Shown piece by piece: positions 33,563-42,013 of a stretch of DNA of 52,207 nt. Within the stretch, counting starts at the first letter, position 1. Each line of letters opens with the position of its first letter. The position numbers and the translations under genes are program-made. The notes beneath the pieces are model-generated. The model searched no databases, was not told the DNA's origin, and saw only the letters and a list, made by a program, of their open reading frames with translations. This stretch comes from Coriobacteriales bacterium (GTDB lineage Bacteria > Actinomycetota > Coriobacteriia > Coriobacteriales > UBA8131): the NCBI GenBank assembly GCA_031290175.1, contig JAITOC010000057.1:1-52207 (forward strand), read 5' to 3'.

Positions 33563-33901
33563 ATGAAAAAGATTGAAGCAATCGTTCGTCCCGCCAAGCT
33601 CGAAGCTCTCAAAGAAGCATTCCTCAAAGCGGACATCAAGGGCATGACCATTTCTGAGGTGCATGGCTGCGGTAATCAGCACGGGTGGAAGGAGTTCTAC
33701 CGCGGCAGCGAGATCATCGTGAACACGCTGCCCAAAATCAAATTCGAGGTTGTGGTTGCAGACAGTAAGGTGCAGAGCACCGTGGATCTCATCGTCGAAA
33801 CCGCAAAGACCGGAGAGGTGGGAGATGGCAAGATATTCATCCTCCCCGTCGAAGAAGTCGTACGCATCCGCACCAGCGAATCAGGAGAGGTAGCCATCTA
33901 G
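33563..33901 (+). CDS. PII nitrogen regulatory protein without the Tyr51 modification site
   Basis: 112 residues. PII trimers sense 2-oxoglutarate and ATP/ADP and bind Amt through the T-loop. The fold is complete: MKKIEAIVRPAKLEALKEAF, the C-terminal GDGKIFILPVEEVVRIRT. In the T-loop the sequence is NQHGWKEFYRGSEIIVN, so Tyr46 is kept but residue 51, uridylylated in proteobacteria and adenylylated in actinobacteria, is Ile. Control by covalent modification at 51 is therefore ruled out; effector binding alone should regulate it. It is co-transcribed with amt and ends at a terminator. It could be named glnB or glnK. Confidence 0.95.
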   Translation: MKKIEAIVRPAKLEALKEAFLKADIKGMTISEVHGCGNQHGWKEFYRGSEIIVNTLPKIKFEVVVADSKVQSTVDLIVETAKTGEVGDGKIFILPVEEVVRIRTSESGEVAI

Positions 33902-33926
33902 CCCCTTCTTCTCGCCAGAACGTTTT

Positions 33927-33956
33927 ATGAACCCCTGCATTTCTGTGGGGGTTCAT
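33927..33956 (+). terminator. Terminator of the amt-PII operon
   Basis: Arms ATGAACCCC (33927-33935) and GGGGTTCAT (33948-33956) form a 9-bp stem with a 12-nt loop, followed by TTAT. It lies 26 nt past the PII stop. Confidence 0.75.
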
Positions 33957-34002
33957 TTATAATGAACCGCTGTCCACAACGTTTGAGAGGAAGAGGAACC
34001 AT

Positions 34003-35013
34003 ATGCGCGCAAAGATCGTTCGCTTGGCTCTTGTGTTTGTGCTTATAGGTGCGACGCTGCTTTCGGGCTGTCAGGCACCGGGTACGGACACCGAGGGTAC
34101 AGAGGGCACAGGCACAGGGGGAGCACGGCGGGTCGTCGTCGGCACGATGGTCACGGAGGATCTCCTGCCGCTTTGGGCTGCCGAGCAGGACGGCATTCTC
34201 ACCGGGGATGACTTCATCGTTGAGATACAGGTTTTTCAATCCGCGCAGGAGCTCTCGACAGCCATCGCTGCTGGAGAGATCGATTTCGCCATGACCGACC
34301 CGCTCGTAGCTGCCAACCTCACCGCAGGAGGAACCCCCGTTACCCTGGAGTGGGTGACCCTCGGCGCAACCCCTGCTCAAGGACGTTTTGGCATCATGGC
34401 CAGCCCAGAAAGCGGCATCACGAGTTTGAAGGATCTTGCCGGTGTGCCCATCGGAGTTGGCTCGAACACGATGCTCGAATATGTCATGGACTCAGTGCTG
34501 ATTGATGCGGGCGTTCCCGTCAATCAGATAAAGAAAGAAGAGATCAAGAAGATACCGGTTCGCTACGAGATGATGGCGAGCAATCAGGTTGCCGCCGCCG
34601 TATTGCCTGCGACGATGCTCTATCTGGGAGAGAGCTCCGGAATGGTACTTATCGCCGATGACACAAAGGGCAAGAACCTCTCACAGTCGGTTATGGTCTC
34701 ACGCAGCGCCTTTACTGAAACACCCGAAGGACAAGAAGCACTCGCCTTCGTCAAGCAGGCATGGGATACTTCAGCTGCTCAGATAAACAAGAATCCGGAA
34801 TCGTACCGCGCGCTTCTTGTGGAGAAGTGCTCGCTGCCCGATCCTATAGCGGACAGCTATCCGGTCAGCGACTATCCGCTCGCCCAGCGCCCCGGCGCAG
34901 AAACCCTAGACCCACTCCTTGCTTGGATGGAGGAGAAGGGTTACCTTGAGCAGCCGCTTTCCTACGACCCGAAGACAGGGGAGTTCCGCAAAGACGAGAC
35001 AACAGGTAACTGA
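34003..35013 (+). CDS. ABC transporter substrate-binding lipoprotein, nitrate/sulfonate/taurine (NMT1/SsuA-like) type
   Basis: 336 residues; GAGGAAGAGGAACC precedes ATG 34003. The signal peptide ends with lipobox LLSGC, so it is anchored outside the membrane. The mature part has the NMT1/SsuA layout (VVVGTMVTEDLLPLWAAEQDG ... AIAAGEIDFAMTDPLVAANL ... LKDLAGVPIGVGSNTMLEYVM). Family members bind sulfonates, nitrate, pyrimidine precursors of thiamine or riboflavin, and the ligand here cannot be told from the sequence. An ATPase and a permease follow with gaps of 3 and -8 nt. No riboswitch is recognised in the 100-nt leader. Confidence 0.88.
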   Translation: MRAKIVRLALVFVLIGATLLSGCQAPGTDTEGTEGTGTGGARRVVVGTMVTEDLLPLWAAEQDGILTGDDFIVEIQVFQSAQELSTAIAAGEIDFAMTDPLVAANLTAGGTPVTLEWVTLGATPAQGRFGIMASPESGITSLKDLAGVPIGVGSNTMLEYVMDSVLIDAGVPVNQIKKEEIKKIPVRYEMMASNQVAAAVLPATMLYLGESSGMVLIADDTKGKNLSQSVMVSRSAFTETPEGQEALAFVKQAWDTSAAQINKNPESYRALLVEKCSLPDPIADSYPVSDYPLAQRPGAETLDPLLAWMEEKGYLEQPLSYDPKTGEFRKDETTGN

Positions 35014-35016
35014 TCG

Positions 35017-35841
35017 GTGCCCATGCTCTCCTACAAGGATGTGTTCCTGACCTACCGCGGTACTGCGGTCAGCGTCAAAGCGCTCTCTCACTTCAGTCTC
35101 GACATCGACCCTGGTGAGCCCGTCGCGATAATCGGTCCTTCCGGTTGCGGCAAATCGACAGCCTTGTTGCTGGCTGCCGGCCTGCTGCAGCCGACGGATG
35201 GAGAGGTGAGCATAGCTGCGAGCAAGGTGACGAAACCACGCTTTGAGACCGCACTCATCCTGCAGGATTTTGGCCTGCTTCCATGGAAGACCGTCTATGA
35301 CAACGCAGCCCTTGGCCTGCGTGTTCGCAAGTTCAAGCGCTCTGAGATCAGGCAGCGCACCGAGAAGGCTCTGCAACAAGCCGAGCTCGCCGACTTTGCG
35401 CGGCTGTATCCAGCGGAGCTTTCAGGTGGTATGCGGCAACGCCTTGCGCTGGCACGCGCGCTGGCACTTGACGTGAATCTTTTGTTGATGGATGAGCCGC
35501 TTTCTGCTCTTGACGCTCTGCTGAGGGAGCAGTTGCAGGATCTCTTGCTGCAACTTTGGAGGACGAGCGCCTATGCGCAGGTGCTCGTGACGCACTCCAT
35601 TGAGGAGGCTGTCTTTCTCGGGCGGCGCATCATCATCATGAGCCAGCGCCCGGGACGCGTGGCGCACATTGTCGACAACCCGGGCATGGGCTCGACCGAT
35701 TTTCGCGGTGAGGCGGCTTTTTACACGAAGTGCCAGGAAGTACGTGCCGTTCTTACCGCGCAGAGCCTTAAGGGTGCAGGCGTAGCAGGTGCAGATGTGG
35801 CTACGGGTGCAAATGCAGACGCAGGGGTGAGCCGTGCGTAA
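35017..35841 (+). CDS. ABC transporter ATPase, nitrate/sulfonate/taurine type
   Basis: 274 residues from GTG 35017 (ATG 35023 is also possible). All ATPase motifs are present: Walker A GPSGCGKSTALL, Q-loop LQDFGLLPWKTV, signature LSGGMRQRLALARAL, Walker B LLLMDEPLSALD and switch His in VTHSIEEAVFLG. The family is SsuB/TauB-like. The C-terminal ~25 residues are an Ala/Gly-rich tail (GAGVAGADVATGANADAG). It energises the importer with the lipoprotein upstream and the permease that overlaps its 3' end by 8 nt. Confidence 0.92.
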   Translation: MPMLSYKDVFLTYRGTAVSVKALSHFSLDIDPGEPVAIIGPSGCGKSTALLLAAGLLQPTDGEVSIAASKVTKPRFETALILQDFGLLPWKTVYDNAALGLRVRKFKRSEIRQRTEKALQQAELADFARLYPAELSGGMRQRLALARALALDVNLLLMDEPLSALDALLREQLQDLLLQLWRTSAYAQVLVTHSIEEAVFLGRRIIIMSQRPGRVAHIVDNPGMGSTDFRGEAAFYTKCQEVRAVLTAQSLKGAGVAGADVATGANADAGVSRA

Positions 35842-36577
35842 GCTCCTTTCTTATCTTGCAGCTATCGCCGTTATCCTCGTGGTGTGGGAGCTTGCGGCGC
35901 TGATGGTGCACTCGCCCGTGCTGCCCACGCCGCTGGCGACCTTTCCCATGCTCGTGCGCTATGCGGGTGCACTTGCGCCGGACTTCCTCATCAGTCTCTA
36001 CCGCGTCGTAATCGCGATGGCGCTGGGAACCGTCCTGGCCATGCCTCTCGGGCTTGCGGTTGGGCGCTCGCCTCGGCTCGATACTTTGTTGGCACCGCTC
36101 CTGTATATACTCTATCCCATACCCAAGATCGTCTTTTTGCCCGTGCTGCTTGTGCTCCTGGGTCTTGCCGATGCGCCCAAGATAGTGTTAATTGCAATAA
36201 CAATATTCTTCCAGGTGTTGGTGACGGTGCGAGATGCCGCAAAGGCCGTCCCCGAGGCTTCGGTTCTCAGTGTCCGCTCGCTCGGGGCGTCCCGGCTCGA
36301 TGTCTTTACGAATGTCGTCGTGCCGGCATCTCTCCCCGAGCTCTTTACCGCGCTGCGGATTAGCTCGGGTACAGCTGTTGCTATCTTGTTCTTTGCCGAG
36401 GCGATTGCCGGTTCAACCGGGCTTGGCTACTTTATCGTTGATGCGTGGGGTGCCATCGACTATCCCCGTATGTTCGCTGGTATCATTTCCATGGGACTTC
36501 TGGGAGTTGCCCTCTATGAGGTCTTCGACCTCGTAGAACACCGCCTGACACGCTGGCGCTCCTCCGTGCGTCGCTAA
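35834..36577 (+). CDS. ABC transporter permease, SsuC/TauC-like
   Basis: 247 residues from GTG 35834 within the end of the ATPase gene. It has about six TMs and the BPD_transp_1 coupling segment (EASVLSVRSLGASRLDVFTNVVVPASLPELFTALRI) that contacts the ATPase. GLGYFIVDAWGAIDYPRMFAGI is typical of the SsuC family. It completes a three-gene importer. Confidence 0.92.
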   Translation: MRKLLSYLAAIAVILVVWELAALMVHSPVLPTPLATFPMLVRYAGALAPDFLISLYRVVIAMALGTVLAMPLGLAVGRSPRLDTLLAPLLYILYPIPKIVFLPVLLVLLGLADAPKIVLIAITIFFQVLVTVRDAAKAVPEASVLSVRSLGASRLDVFTNVVVPASLPELFTALRISSGTAVAILFFAEAIAGSTGLGYFIVDAWGAIDYPRMFAGIISMGLLGVALYEVFDLVEHRLTRWRSSVRR

Positions 36578-36586
36578 GAAGGCACC

Positions 36587-36619
36587 GATTCCTTGCCAGC
36601 CCACTGACCCTCTGAACAG
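36587..36619. repeat. Fragment of a dispersed repeat (second copy at 49726-49758)
   Basis: Thirty-three bases beginning GATTCCTTGCC and ending CTGAACAG match 49726-49758 at about 29 of 33 positions. It starts 9 nt past the permease stop. At 49.7 kb the same sequence is one end of a long imperfect palindrome, so this is probably a remnant of the same element. Confidence 0.65.
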
Positions 36620-36620
36620 A

Positions 36621-36903
36621 AACGCTTTGATCCCTCATTGAAAAAGTTTGCACTTCTGGCTTGCTTGTTTCTGCGCAAGCGCTACAATGACAGAGATATA
36701 TAAATGTGGTTACAGGGTTTACGGCGGGGTTTCTAAGGGGCTGGGGGGTTGTGAAGATTCGTACTTCAATATCACTCATAAAACGATTAGCGATTAGCTA
36801 TCCCATCAAGGGCAGAGCGCTCTACTTCTTGAAGTAGTCGGCGTGGTGTCTTGGTGTGTGTGCAATAGTAGTTCAATATTAGCTAGAGGATAAGGAGAAA
36901 GTT
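36621..36903 (+). pseudogene. Decayed copy of the 161-residue lipoprotein gene and its promoter
   Basis: The block from 36621 (AACGCTTTGA ... GAAAAAGTT ... TCTGGCTTG ... GCTACAATG) matches the promoter region of the intact gene from 37172 onward. Its coding part is gone except the last few codons (GCTCTACTTCTTGAAGTAG near 36819-36836), which match the end of the intact gene (GCTCTACTTCTCAAAGTAG). About 400 nt have been lost relative to the intact copy. A possible -10 TACAAT remains. No functional gene is seen between 36578 and 36903. Confidence 0.6.
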
Positions 36904-37059
36904 ATGAAAAAGCGTCTTGTTCTATCTGTAGTGACCGTTATGGCCGTTGTTGCGATGTCACTTGCCTTTACCGGCTGTCATCGGGGCAGCGGTGGCACCA
37001 CCACTGGTGGCGCTGAAGAAACAGTAACCAATGCTGCGCTCTCAGCTCTTGGCCTGTAG
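36904..37059 (+). CDS. Short lipoprotein, probably a truncated copy of the 126-residue lipoprotein
   Basis: 51 residues; AAGGAGAAAGTT precedes the ATG. The start MKKRLVLSVVTVMAVVAMSLAFTGC is nearly the same as that of the gene at 37876 (MKKRLVLVVVALMAVGAMAFAFVGC), including the lipobox, and the upstream 80 nt are also shared. After the Cys it has only HRGSGGTTTGGAEE and a short helix-like end (TVTNAALSALGL) with no beta-rich domain. It may be a relic or a tiny secreted lipopeptide. Confidence 0.55.
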   Translation: MKKRLVLSVVTVMAVVAMSLAFTGCHRGSGGTTTGGAEETVTNAALSALGL

Positions 37060-37102
37060 GCGGTTAACGAACTGCGTCTAGCCACAACCTGATAGACCAC
37101 TG

Positions 37103-37137
37103 ATAATCCTCCCAGGACACGTGAATGGGAGGATTAT
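37103..37137. terminator. 12-bp hairpin between the two lipoprotein cassettes
   Basis: ATAATCCTCCCA (37103-37114) and TGGGAGGATTAT (37126-37137) are exactly complementary around an 11-nt loop. No U tract follows, so it is terminator-like only. Confidence 0.55.
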
Positions 37138-37203
37138 CGTGTGGGCGGCATACATTCACTCACGTCATACTAACGCTTTCGGTCGCTCACTGAAAAAGTT
37201 ACT

Positions 37204-37241
37204 GGTTCTGGCTTGTTCGTCTCTGCAAATCGCTATAATGG
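37204..37241 (+). promoter_or_regulatory. Promoter of the lipoprotein cassette
   Basis: TTGTTC near 37217 and a consensus TATAAT near 37238 lie ~75 nt before the start of the 161-residue lipoprotein. The same region, with TTGCTT and TACAAT, is repeated at 36621-36700, which supports its importance. The spacing is 15-16 nt. Confidence 0.45.
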
Positions 37242-37311
37242 CGAGTGTTGTATAAAATGAGGTTATAGGGATTTATGGAGGGGTTTTCCCCTGGGACTAG
37301 AGGAGAGGACA

Positions 37312-37797
37312 ATGAAGAAACGCTATCTTACGAAGTTGATTGCCCTTCTGACGGTGTTCGTGCTGGCTTTTGGCATGAGCGGCTGTTTGTTGATGGGCGG
37401 CGGCAACAGTGATCCAAAAGATGAACCATCCACTGCGAGCACGACCGGTGACACCGGTGACACTGGTGACGCTAAAGCTCCGGTGGCTCCGTCGACTCCG
37501 GTAACAGCATCAGCCATGAGTGGCACCTACAAGCTCTCGAAGTTCACGCTGACAGATGGTGAGAGTGTCTCTGGGAGCGACCTAGAGGAGCTTCTCCCTG
37601 CCGATGAGACCTATATCGAGTTCGGCAGTGGCGATAAAGTGACCTTCGTTCTCATGGGAGAAGAAATTGAAACAACCTATGAAGTCGATGGCGATATCCT
37701 GATTGTTGAAGACGGCAGTGAAGACCTGTACTTCGACATCGATGGTGATACAATCAGCTACACCACCGAGGACGGGACGCTCTACTTCTCAAAGTAG
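37312..37797 (+). CDS. Lipoprotein with small beta-rich domain (paralogue of next gene)
   Basis: 161 residues; GAGGAGAGGAC precedes ATG 37312. Signal peptide with lipobox GMSGC, then a low-complexity linker with three TGDTGD-type repeats, then a ~90-residue domain: GTYKLSKFTLTDGESV ... YIEFGSGDKVTFVLMGEEIETTYEVDGD ... DTISYTTEDGTLYFSK. The next gene carries the same domain (GTYGLSGF ... YIEFGSGDKVTFVLMGQPIETTYTVSGD). The short strands and Asp/Gly turns resemble lipocalin-like domains of gut lipoproteins. The function is unknown. Confidence 0.8.
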   Translation: MKKRYLTKLIALLTVFVLAFGMSGCLLMGGGNSDPKDEPSTASTTGDTGDTGDAKAPVAPSTPVTASAMSGTYKLSKFTLTDGESVSGSDLEELLPADETYIEFGSGDKVTFVLMGEEIETTYEVDGDILIVEDGSEDLYFDIDGDTISYTTEDGTLYFSK

Positions 37798-37875
37798 CGA
37801 GCGCGGTTCTTGGTGTGCATGCAATAAGGATTCAAAGTCAGTGTATATGAGTATTTGGGTGATAAGGAGAAAGTT

Positions 37876-38256
37876 ATGAAAAAGCGTCTTGTTCTGGTTG
37901 TGGTGGCTCTTATGGCTGTTGGTGCGATGGCATTTGCTTTTGTCGGCTGTGGTGGCGGTAGCGCTGAGGGCGACCTTTCGGGTACCTATGGCCTCTCAGG
38001 GTTTGTGGCACCGGATGGCACAGAGCTCACCGGTGACCTTCTCACCACGTCCCTCCCGGCCAGCGAGAACTACATCGAGTTTGGCAGCGGCGACAAGGTG
38101 ACTTTTGTTCTCATGGGACAACCGATTGAGACGACCTACACGGTCAGCGGCGATACCGTCAGTGTAAAGGACGGCACCAGCAGCCTTGAGTTCATCGTCG
38201 ACGGCGACTCCCTCAGCTATGACAGCGAGATGGGAAAGCTGATCTTCTCCAAGTAA
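37876..38256 (+). CDS. Lipoprotein with small beta-rich domain
   Basis: 126 residues from ATG 37876 (AAGGAGAAAGTT upstream; a GTG further up is not preferred). Signal peptide with lipobox FVGC, a four-residue linker, then the same ~90-residue domain as the preceding gene, ending LSYDSEMGKLIFSK. The shared motif YIEFGSGDKVTFVLMG is almost identical. The two form an old duplicate pair. pheS starts 5 nt downstream, so pheST may be partly read from this transcript. Confidence 0.8.
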   Translation: MKKRLVLVVVALMAVGAMAFAFVGCGGGSAEGDLSGTYGLSGFVAPDGTELTGDLLTTSLPASENYIEFGSGDKVTFVLMGQPIETTYTVSGDTVSVKDGTSSLEFIVDGDSLSYDSEMGKLIFSK

Positions 38257-38261
38257 ATCAG

Positions 38262-39323
38262 ATGTCCTTAGTTACAGACATAGAAGAGCAACAGTCAGCG
38301 GTGCTCGCCCGGATAGCGCTATCGGGCAGCACCGCTGAGCTTGAAGAGCTCCGTATTGCGGTCTTGGGAAAGAAGGGTTCGCTCACGGGGCTTTTGCGCG
38401 GCATGGGACAGGTGCCTCCCGAGGAGCGCGCGCTCGTTGGGCGATTGGTCAACGAGCTGCGTGATGTCGTGGAAGCCGCTCTGGGGCTTCGCCACGAAGA
38501 GTTGGCGTCTGCTGAGCTTGAAGCGCGCATCAGTGCCGAGGCGCTCGATGTCACATTGCCTGCTCGTGCGCGCCCCCTGGGCACCCAGCACCTCATCAGT
38601 CGCCTCACGGAGGAGATTGTCGAGGTTTTCCGGGGGATCGGCTACCGGGTAGTCTCGGGCACCGAGATTGAGACCGACTATTACAATTTTACGGCACTGA
38701 ATTCTCCGCCTGACCATCCTTCACGTGGCCTGCAGGACACCTTCTATGTGGTGGATCGCTCAGGCGCTGTGGCTGCGATAACCGGAGAGAGCGATGTCGT
38801 GCTGCGATCGCAGACAAGTGGTGTGCAAGTTCACACGATGGAGGACAGCGAACTGCCCATCTACATACTTGCCCCAGGTCGCGTCTATCGTCGTGATGTT
38901 GCCGACCCAACCCATCTACCACAGTTCACGCAGATAGAAGGTCTTGTCGTTGACCGTGGAATCACCTTTGGGGATCTCAAGGGCACGCTGGAATACTTCT
39001 GTCAGCAGGTTTTTGGCTCGGAGCGCAAAACGCGCTTTCGTCCGCACTTCTTCCCCTTTACGGAGCCTTCCGCAGAAGTGGATGTAAGCTGTGGCATCTG
39101 TGGAGGCGTGGGCTGTCGCTCCTGCGGGGGAACCGGCTGGCTTGAGATCCTCGGCTGTGGCATGGTGGATCCCAATGTGTACGGTTTCGTGGGCATAAAT
39201 CCGGAGCTTTATAGCGGCTTTGCCTTCGGGCTGGGAGTCGAGCGTATCGCCTGCCTGAAATACAACGTTCCCGATCTGCGCATGCTCCTTGAAGGGGATA
39301 TGCGCTTTCTCAGACAATTCTAG
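38262..39323 (+). CDS. pheS: Phenylalanyl-tRNA synthetase alpha subunit
   Basis: 353 residues from ATG 38262. The N-terminal coiled coil (ELEELRIAVLGKKGSLTGLLRGMG) grips the tRNA. The catalytic class II core has motif 2 in YRRDVADPTHLPQFTQIEGLVVD and FRPHFFPFTEPSAEVDV, and motif 3 in FAFGLGVERIACLKY. A Cys-rich stretch (CGICGGVGCRSCGG) before LEILGCGMVDPNV is seen in several lineages and may bind a metal. It forms an alpha2-beta2 enzyme with PheT, 9 nt downstream. No T-box leader is seen. Confidence 0.97.
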   Translation: MSLVTDIEEQQSAVLARIALSGSTAELEELRIAVLGKKGSLTGLLRGMGQVPPEERALVGRLVNELRDVVEAALGLRHEELASAELEARISAEALDVTLPARARPLGTQHLISRLTEEIVEVFRGIGYRVVSGTEIETDYYNFTALNSPPDHPSRGLQDTFYVVDRSGAVAAITGESDVVLRSQTSGVQVHTMEDSELPIYILAPGRVYRRDVADPTHLPQFTQIEGLVVDRGITFGDLKGTLEYFCQQVFGSERKTRFRPHFFPFTEPSAEVDVSCGICGGVGCRSCGGTGWLEILGCGMVDPNVYGFVGINPELYSGFAFGLGVERIACLKYNVPDLRMLLEGDMRFLRQF

Positions 39324-39332
39324 GAAGTCTCC

Positions 39333-41795
39333 ATGAAGGTATCGGTCAAATGGCTTAAGACCCTGGTGGACGTACCCGCTGACCTGCGGGAGTTCAGCCA
39401 GCGCCTCGACCTGACCGGCACTGCCGTTGAGGGTGTGGAGGTCATCGGCGCCGCTCTTGAAGGTATTGTTGTTGGGCAGATACTGACGCGCGATCCCCAT
39501 CCTGATGCCGATACCCTCTGGATTACCACGGTGGATGTAGGGGAGCACAACCTCGACGCCGACGGCAAACCCACATCCCTGCAAATCGTCTGTGGTGCCC
39601 AAAACTTTGTTGCAGGCGATAAGGTGCCGGTTGCTCTGGTGGGCGCGATTCTGCCTGATGGCACCCCAATCAAGAAAGCAAAGCTGCGCGGTATCGAGTC
39701 GCGTGGCATGAACTGCTCGGCTCGTGAGCTCGGTCTTGGAGCAGACCACGCTGGGCTGCTTATACTCAATACGAATGCACCGGTCGGAGTTCCCATTGCG
39801 GAGCACCTCGACCTTTCTGATAGCATCATCGATCTGGAGATAACCCCCAACCGTCCCGACTGCATGAGTATGCTGGGCGTTGCCCGTGAGGTTGCCACCA
39901 TCTATGACACGAGCTACAGCATAGGGCGCACCGTGCCCGACCCTCCTGTTGGCGAGCCGGTGGACAGTCTTGTGCGTGTAACCATCGACGATGCGGCGCT
40001 CTGCCCACGGTATACCGCTCGTGTGATACGGGGTGTGAAGGTCGGTCCCTCACCTGATTGGCTCGTCGAGCGCGTGACGGCTGCGGGGGCACGCTCTATC
40101 AACAACGTCGTCGATGTGACGAACTACATCATGTTTGAGCTAGGGCAACCACTGCATGCCTTTGACCTGGCGACCTTAACCAAAGACGCTGAAGGGCGCG
40201 CACATATTGTCGTCAGGGCGTGTGCAGAAGCTGAGCGTTTCACGACCCTCGACAAGGTGGAGCGTACGCTCGATGCGGATGTCACCGCCATCGTTGACGG
40301 CAATGCCGCTGGTGGGGCGGGTACCACGATTGCCCTGGCCGGCGTCATGGGCGGTTTGGACAGTGAGGTTACCGAGCAGACCTGCGACATCCTTTTGGAG
40401 TCCGCAACCTTCTCAAGCGCCCACACAAGCCGCACGAGCCGCAAGCTGCATCTTTTTTCCGAGGCATCCGCCCGGTATGAGCGCGGCGTGGACGCAGCAA
40501 CCTGCGATGCCTTCTCGGCACGTGCAGCCGCCCTCATGGCGGAGGTCGCCGGTGGCGTGGTCTGCGAAGGCGTGGTCGATGGATACCCCGAGCTGATCAT
40601 ACTGCCTAAGTTGAACTTCCGCACAGAGCGCTTCCGGGATTTTGTCGGAGCAGCCATCCCCGAAGACGAGATACGAGCCATTCTCACCCGCCTGGGTTGC
40701 ACGGTCGATCTCCCACAGGTGACGCCGCCCTCTTTTCGCCCTGATCTCTCACGTGAGATAGACCTGTATGAAGAAGTGCTCCGCGTTTGGGGCATGGATC
40801 GTGTGGCGTCCACGCTTCCCGGTGGGCGCGAGCGCATCGGTGAGGCAACACGCGAACAGCAACGCTCAGCCCTCATCTCGCGGACGCTTCGCGGGTGTGG
40901 TTTGAATGAGACGATGACGTATTCCCTCGTTTCTCCGAGTGATTCCGTGCTTGTCGCTATGCCTTTTGAGGAGCATCAACAGGCCGTTGAGCTCATCAAC
41001 CCTATGAACAGCGAGCAGAGCGTCATGCGCCGGAGTATCTTGCCGGGCCTCTTGCGATCGGTCGCCTACAATCAGAGTCGTGGCGTGGAGAATATCCACC
41101 TCTTTGAGACCGGCGCGGTCTATTTTGCAGCCGAAGGGCGCAAGCTGCCCAAAGAGCGCCAGATGCTTGCCGGGGTTTTGGCGGGCAGCTGGAACGAAGC
41201 AGGCTGGAACACCGCTTCGACCCCCCTTGATTTCTTTGACGGTAAGGGCGTTGTGGAGAATCTGTTGCGCGAGCTCAACATCCCCAAGCAGCGCTTCAAA
41301 GCGCTGGATTCCAACGCGGCACCCTGGCTTCAACCGGGGCGCGCGGCTGAGGTGTTCTCGGGTTCAAAGCTGCTTGGCTGGCTCGGTGAAGTACATCCTC
41401 GCGTGTGTGCAGCCCTGGAAGCAGTTGCCCCAGTCGTAGCCTTTGAGCTTGACCTGAAGGCGCTGCTCGGATCTGCTGAGCAGGCGCGCCCCTATCGCGA
41501 TGTGCCCCTGTATCCCGCCGTCACCCTCGATGTTGCTCTGGTTGTGAACGAGCAGGTTTCAGCTGAACGCCTTGTGCAGGTCATTACCTCGGCGGGCGGC
41601 AGCCTGCTTGCTGCTGTTCAGGTTTTTGATGTCTACCGCGACGCGGAGCGCATCGGCGCAGACAGAAAATCTGTCGCGCTCACACTCTCCTATCGAGCTC
41701 CCGATCGCACACTGACCTCCGACGAGATCGAGAAACTTCATCAAAAGGTGCTCAACAAACTCGTTGGCGCCACCGGCGGAGAGCTTCGTTCCTAA
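39333..41795 (+). CDS. pheT: Phenylalanyl-tRNA synthetase beta subunit
   Basis: 820 residues, full length. It has the N-terminal B1 domain (MKVSVKWLKTLVDVP), an EMAP-like tRNA-binding domain (GQILTRDPHPDADTLWITTVDVG), the B3/B4 editing domain that clears mischarged Tyr-tRNA (ITPNRPDCMSMLGVAREVA), B5 (EDEIRAILTRLGC), an inactive synthetase-like core, and the C-terminal anticodon-binding FDX-ACB domain (YRDVPLYPAVTLDVALVV). Confidence 0.97.
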   Translation: MKVSVKWLKTLVDVPADLREFSQRLDLTGTAVEGVEVIGAALEGIVVGQILTRDPHPDADTLWITTVDVGEHNLDADGKPTSLQIVCGAQNFVAGDKVPVALVGAILPDGTPIKKAKLRGIESRGMNCSARELGLGADHAGLLILNTNAPVGVPIAEHLDLSDSIIDLEITPNRPDCMSMLGVAREVATIYDTSYSIGRTVPDPPVGEPVDSLVRVTIDDAALCPRYTARVIRGVKVGPSPDWLVERVTAAGARSINNVVDVTNYIMFELGQPLHAFDLATLTKDAEGRAHIVVRACAEAERFTTLDKVERTLDADVTAIVDGNAAGGAGTTIALAGVMGGLDSEVTEQTCDILLESATFSSAHTSRTSRKLHLFSEASARYERGVDAATCDAFSARAAALMAEVAGGVVCEGVVDGYPELIILPKLNFRTERFRDFVGAAIPEDEIRAILTRLGCTVDLPQVTPPSFRPDLSREIDLYEEVLRVWGMDRVASTLPGGRERIGEATREQQRSALISRTLRGCGLNETMTYSLVSPSDSVLVAMPFEEHQQAVELINPMNSEQSVMRRSILPGLLRSVAYNQSRGVENIHLFETGAVYFAAEGRKLPKERQMLAGVLAGSWNEAGWNTASTPLDFFDGKGVVENLLRELNIPKQRFKALDSNAAPWLQPGRAAEVFSGSKLLGWLGEVHPRVCAALEAVAPVVAFELDLKALLGSAEQARPYRDVPLYPAVTLDVALVVNEQVSAERLVQVITSAGGSLLAAVQVFDVYRDAERIGADRKSVALTLSYRAPDRTLTSDEIEKLHQKVLNKLVGATGGELRS

Positions 41796-41821
41796 GTGTT
41801 TGACGGCTTGGGCGCAACTCC

Positions 41822-41848
41822 TTGACAAAATACTATTAAACATATAAG
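41822..41848 (+). promoter_or_regulatory. Promoter upstream of the alpha/beta hydrolase gene
   Basis: TTGACA (41822-41827) is followed by TATAAG (41843-41848, spacing 15) or TAAGTT (41845-41850, spacing 17) in an AT-rich stretch. The leader of about 160 nt to the ATG holds no recognised element. Confidence 0.55.
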
Positions 41849-42013
41849 TTTACTAGCATTATGAAAAAGACCTTGATGCGAATGCCGAGAAAGACCATCT
41901 GCCTGGTAGCGTCTTATTGCCACCAGGGCTAGCACGCGCACGTTCTGTGCGTACAGGGTTCGTTCATGCCCAACACACCCTTCTTCACTCCCAAACCAAA
42001 AGGAGAGAGCATC

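Noticed and set aside
33902-34002. Riboswitch ahead of the ABC substrate-binding gene
   Set aside because: The only structure is the simple terminator of the preceding operon; no conserved riboswitch core is visible.
37312-38256. Frameshift between the two lipoprotein genes
   Set aside because: Each has its own ribosome binding site, signal peptide and complete domain, so they are separate paralogous genes.
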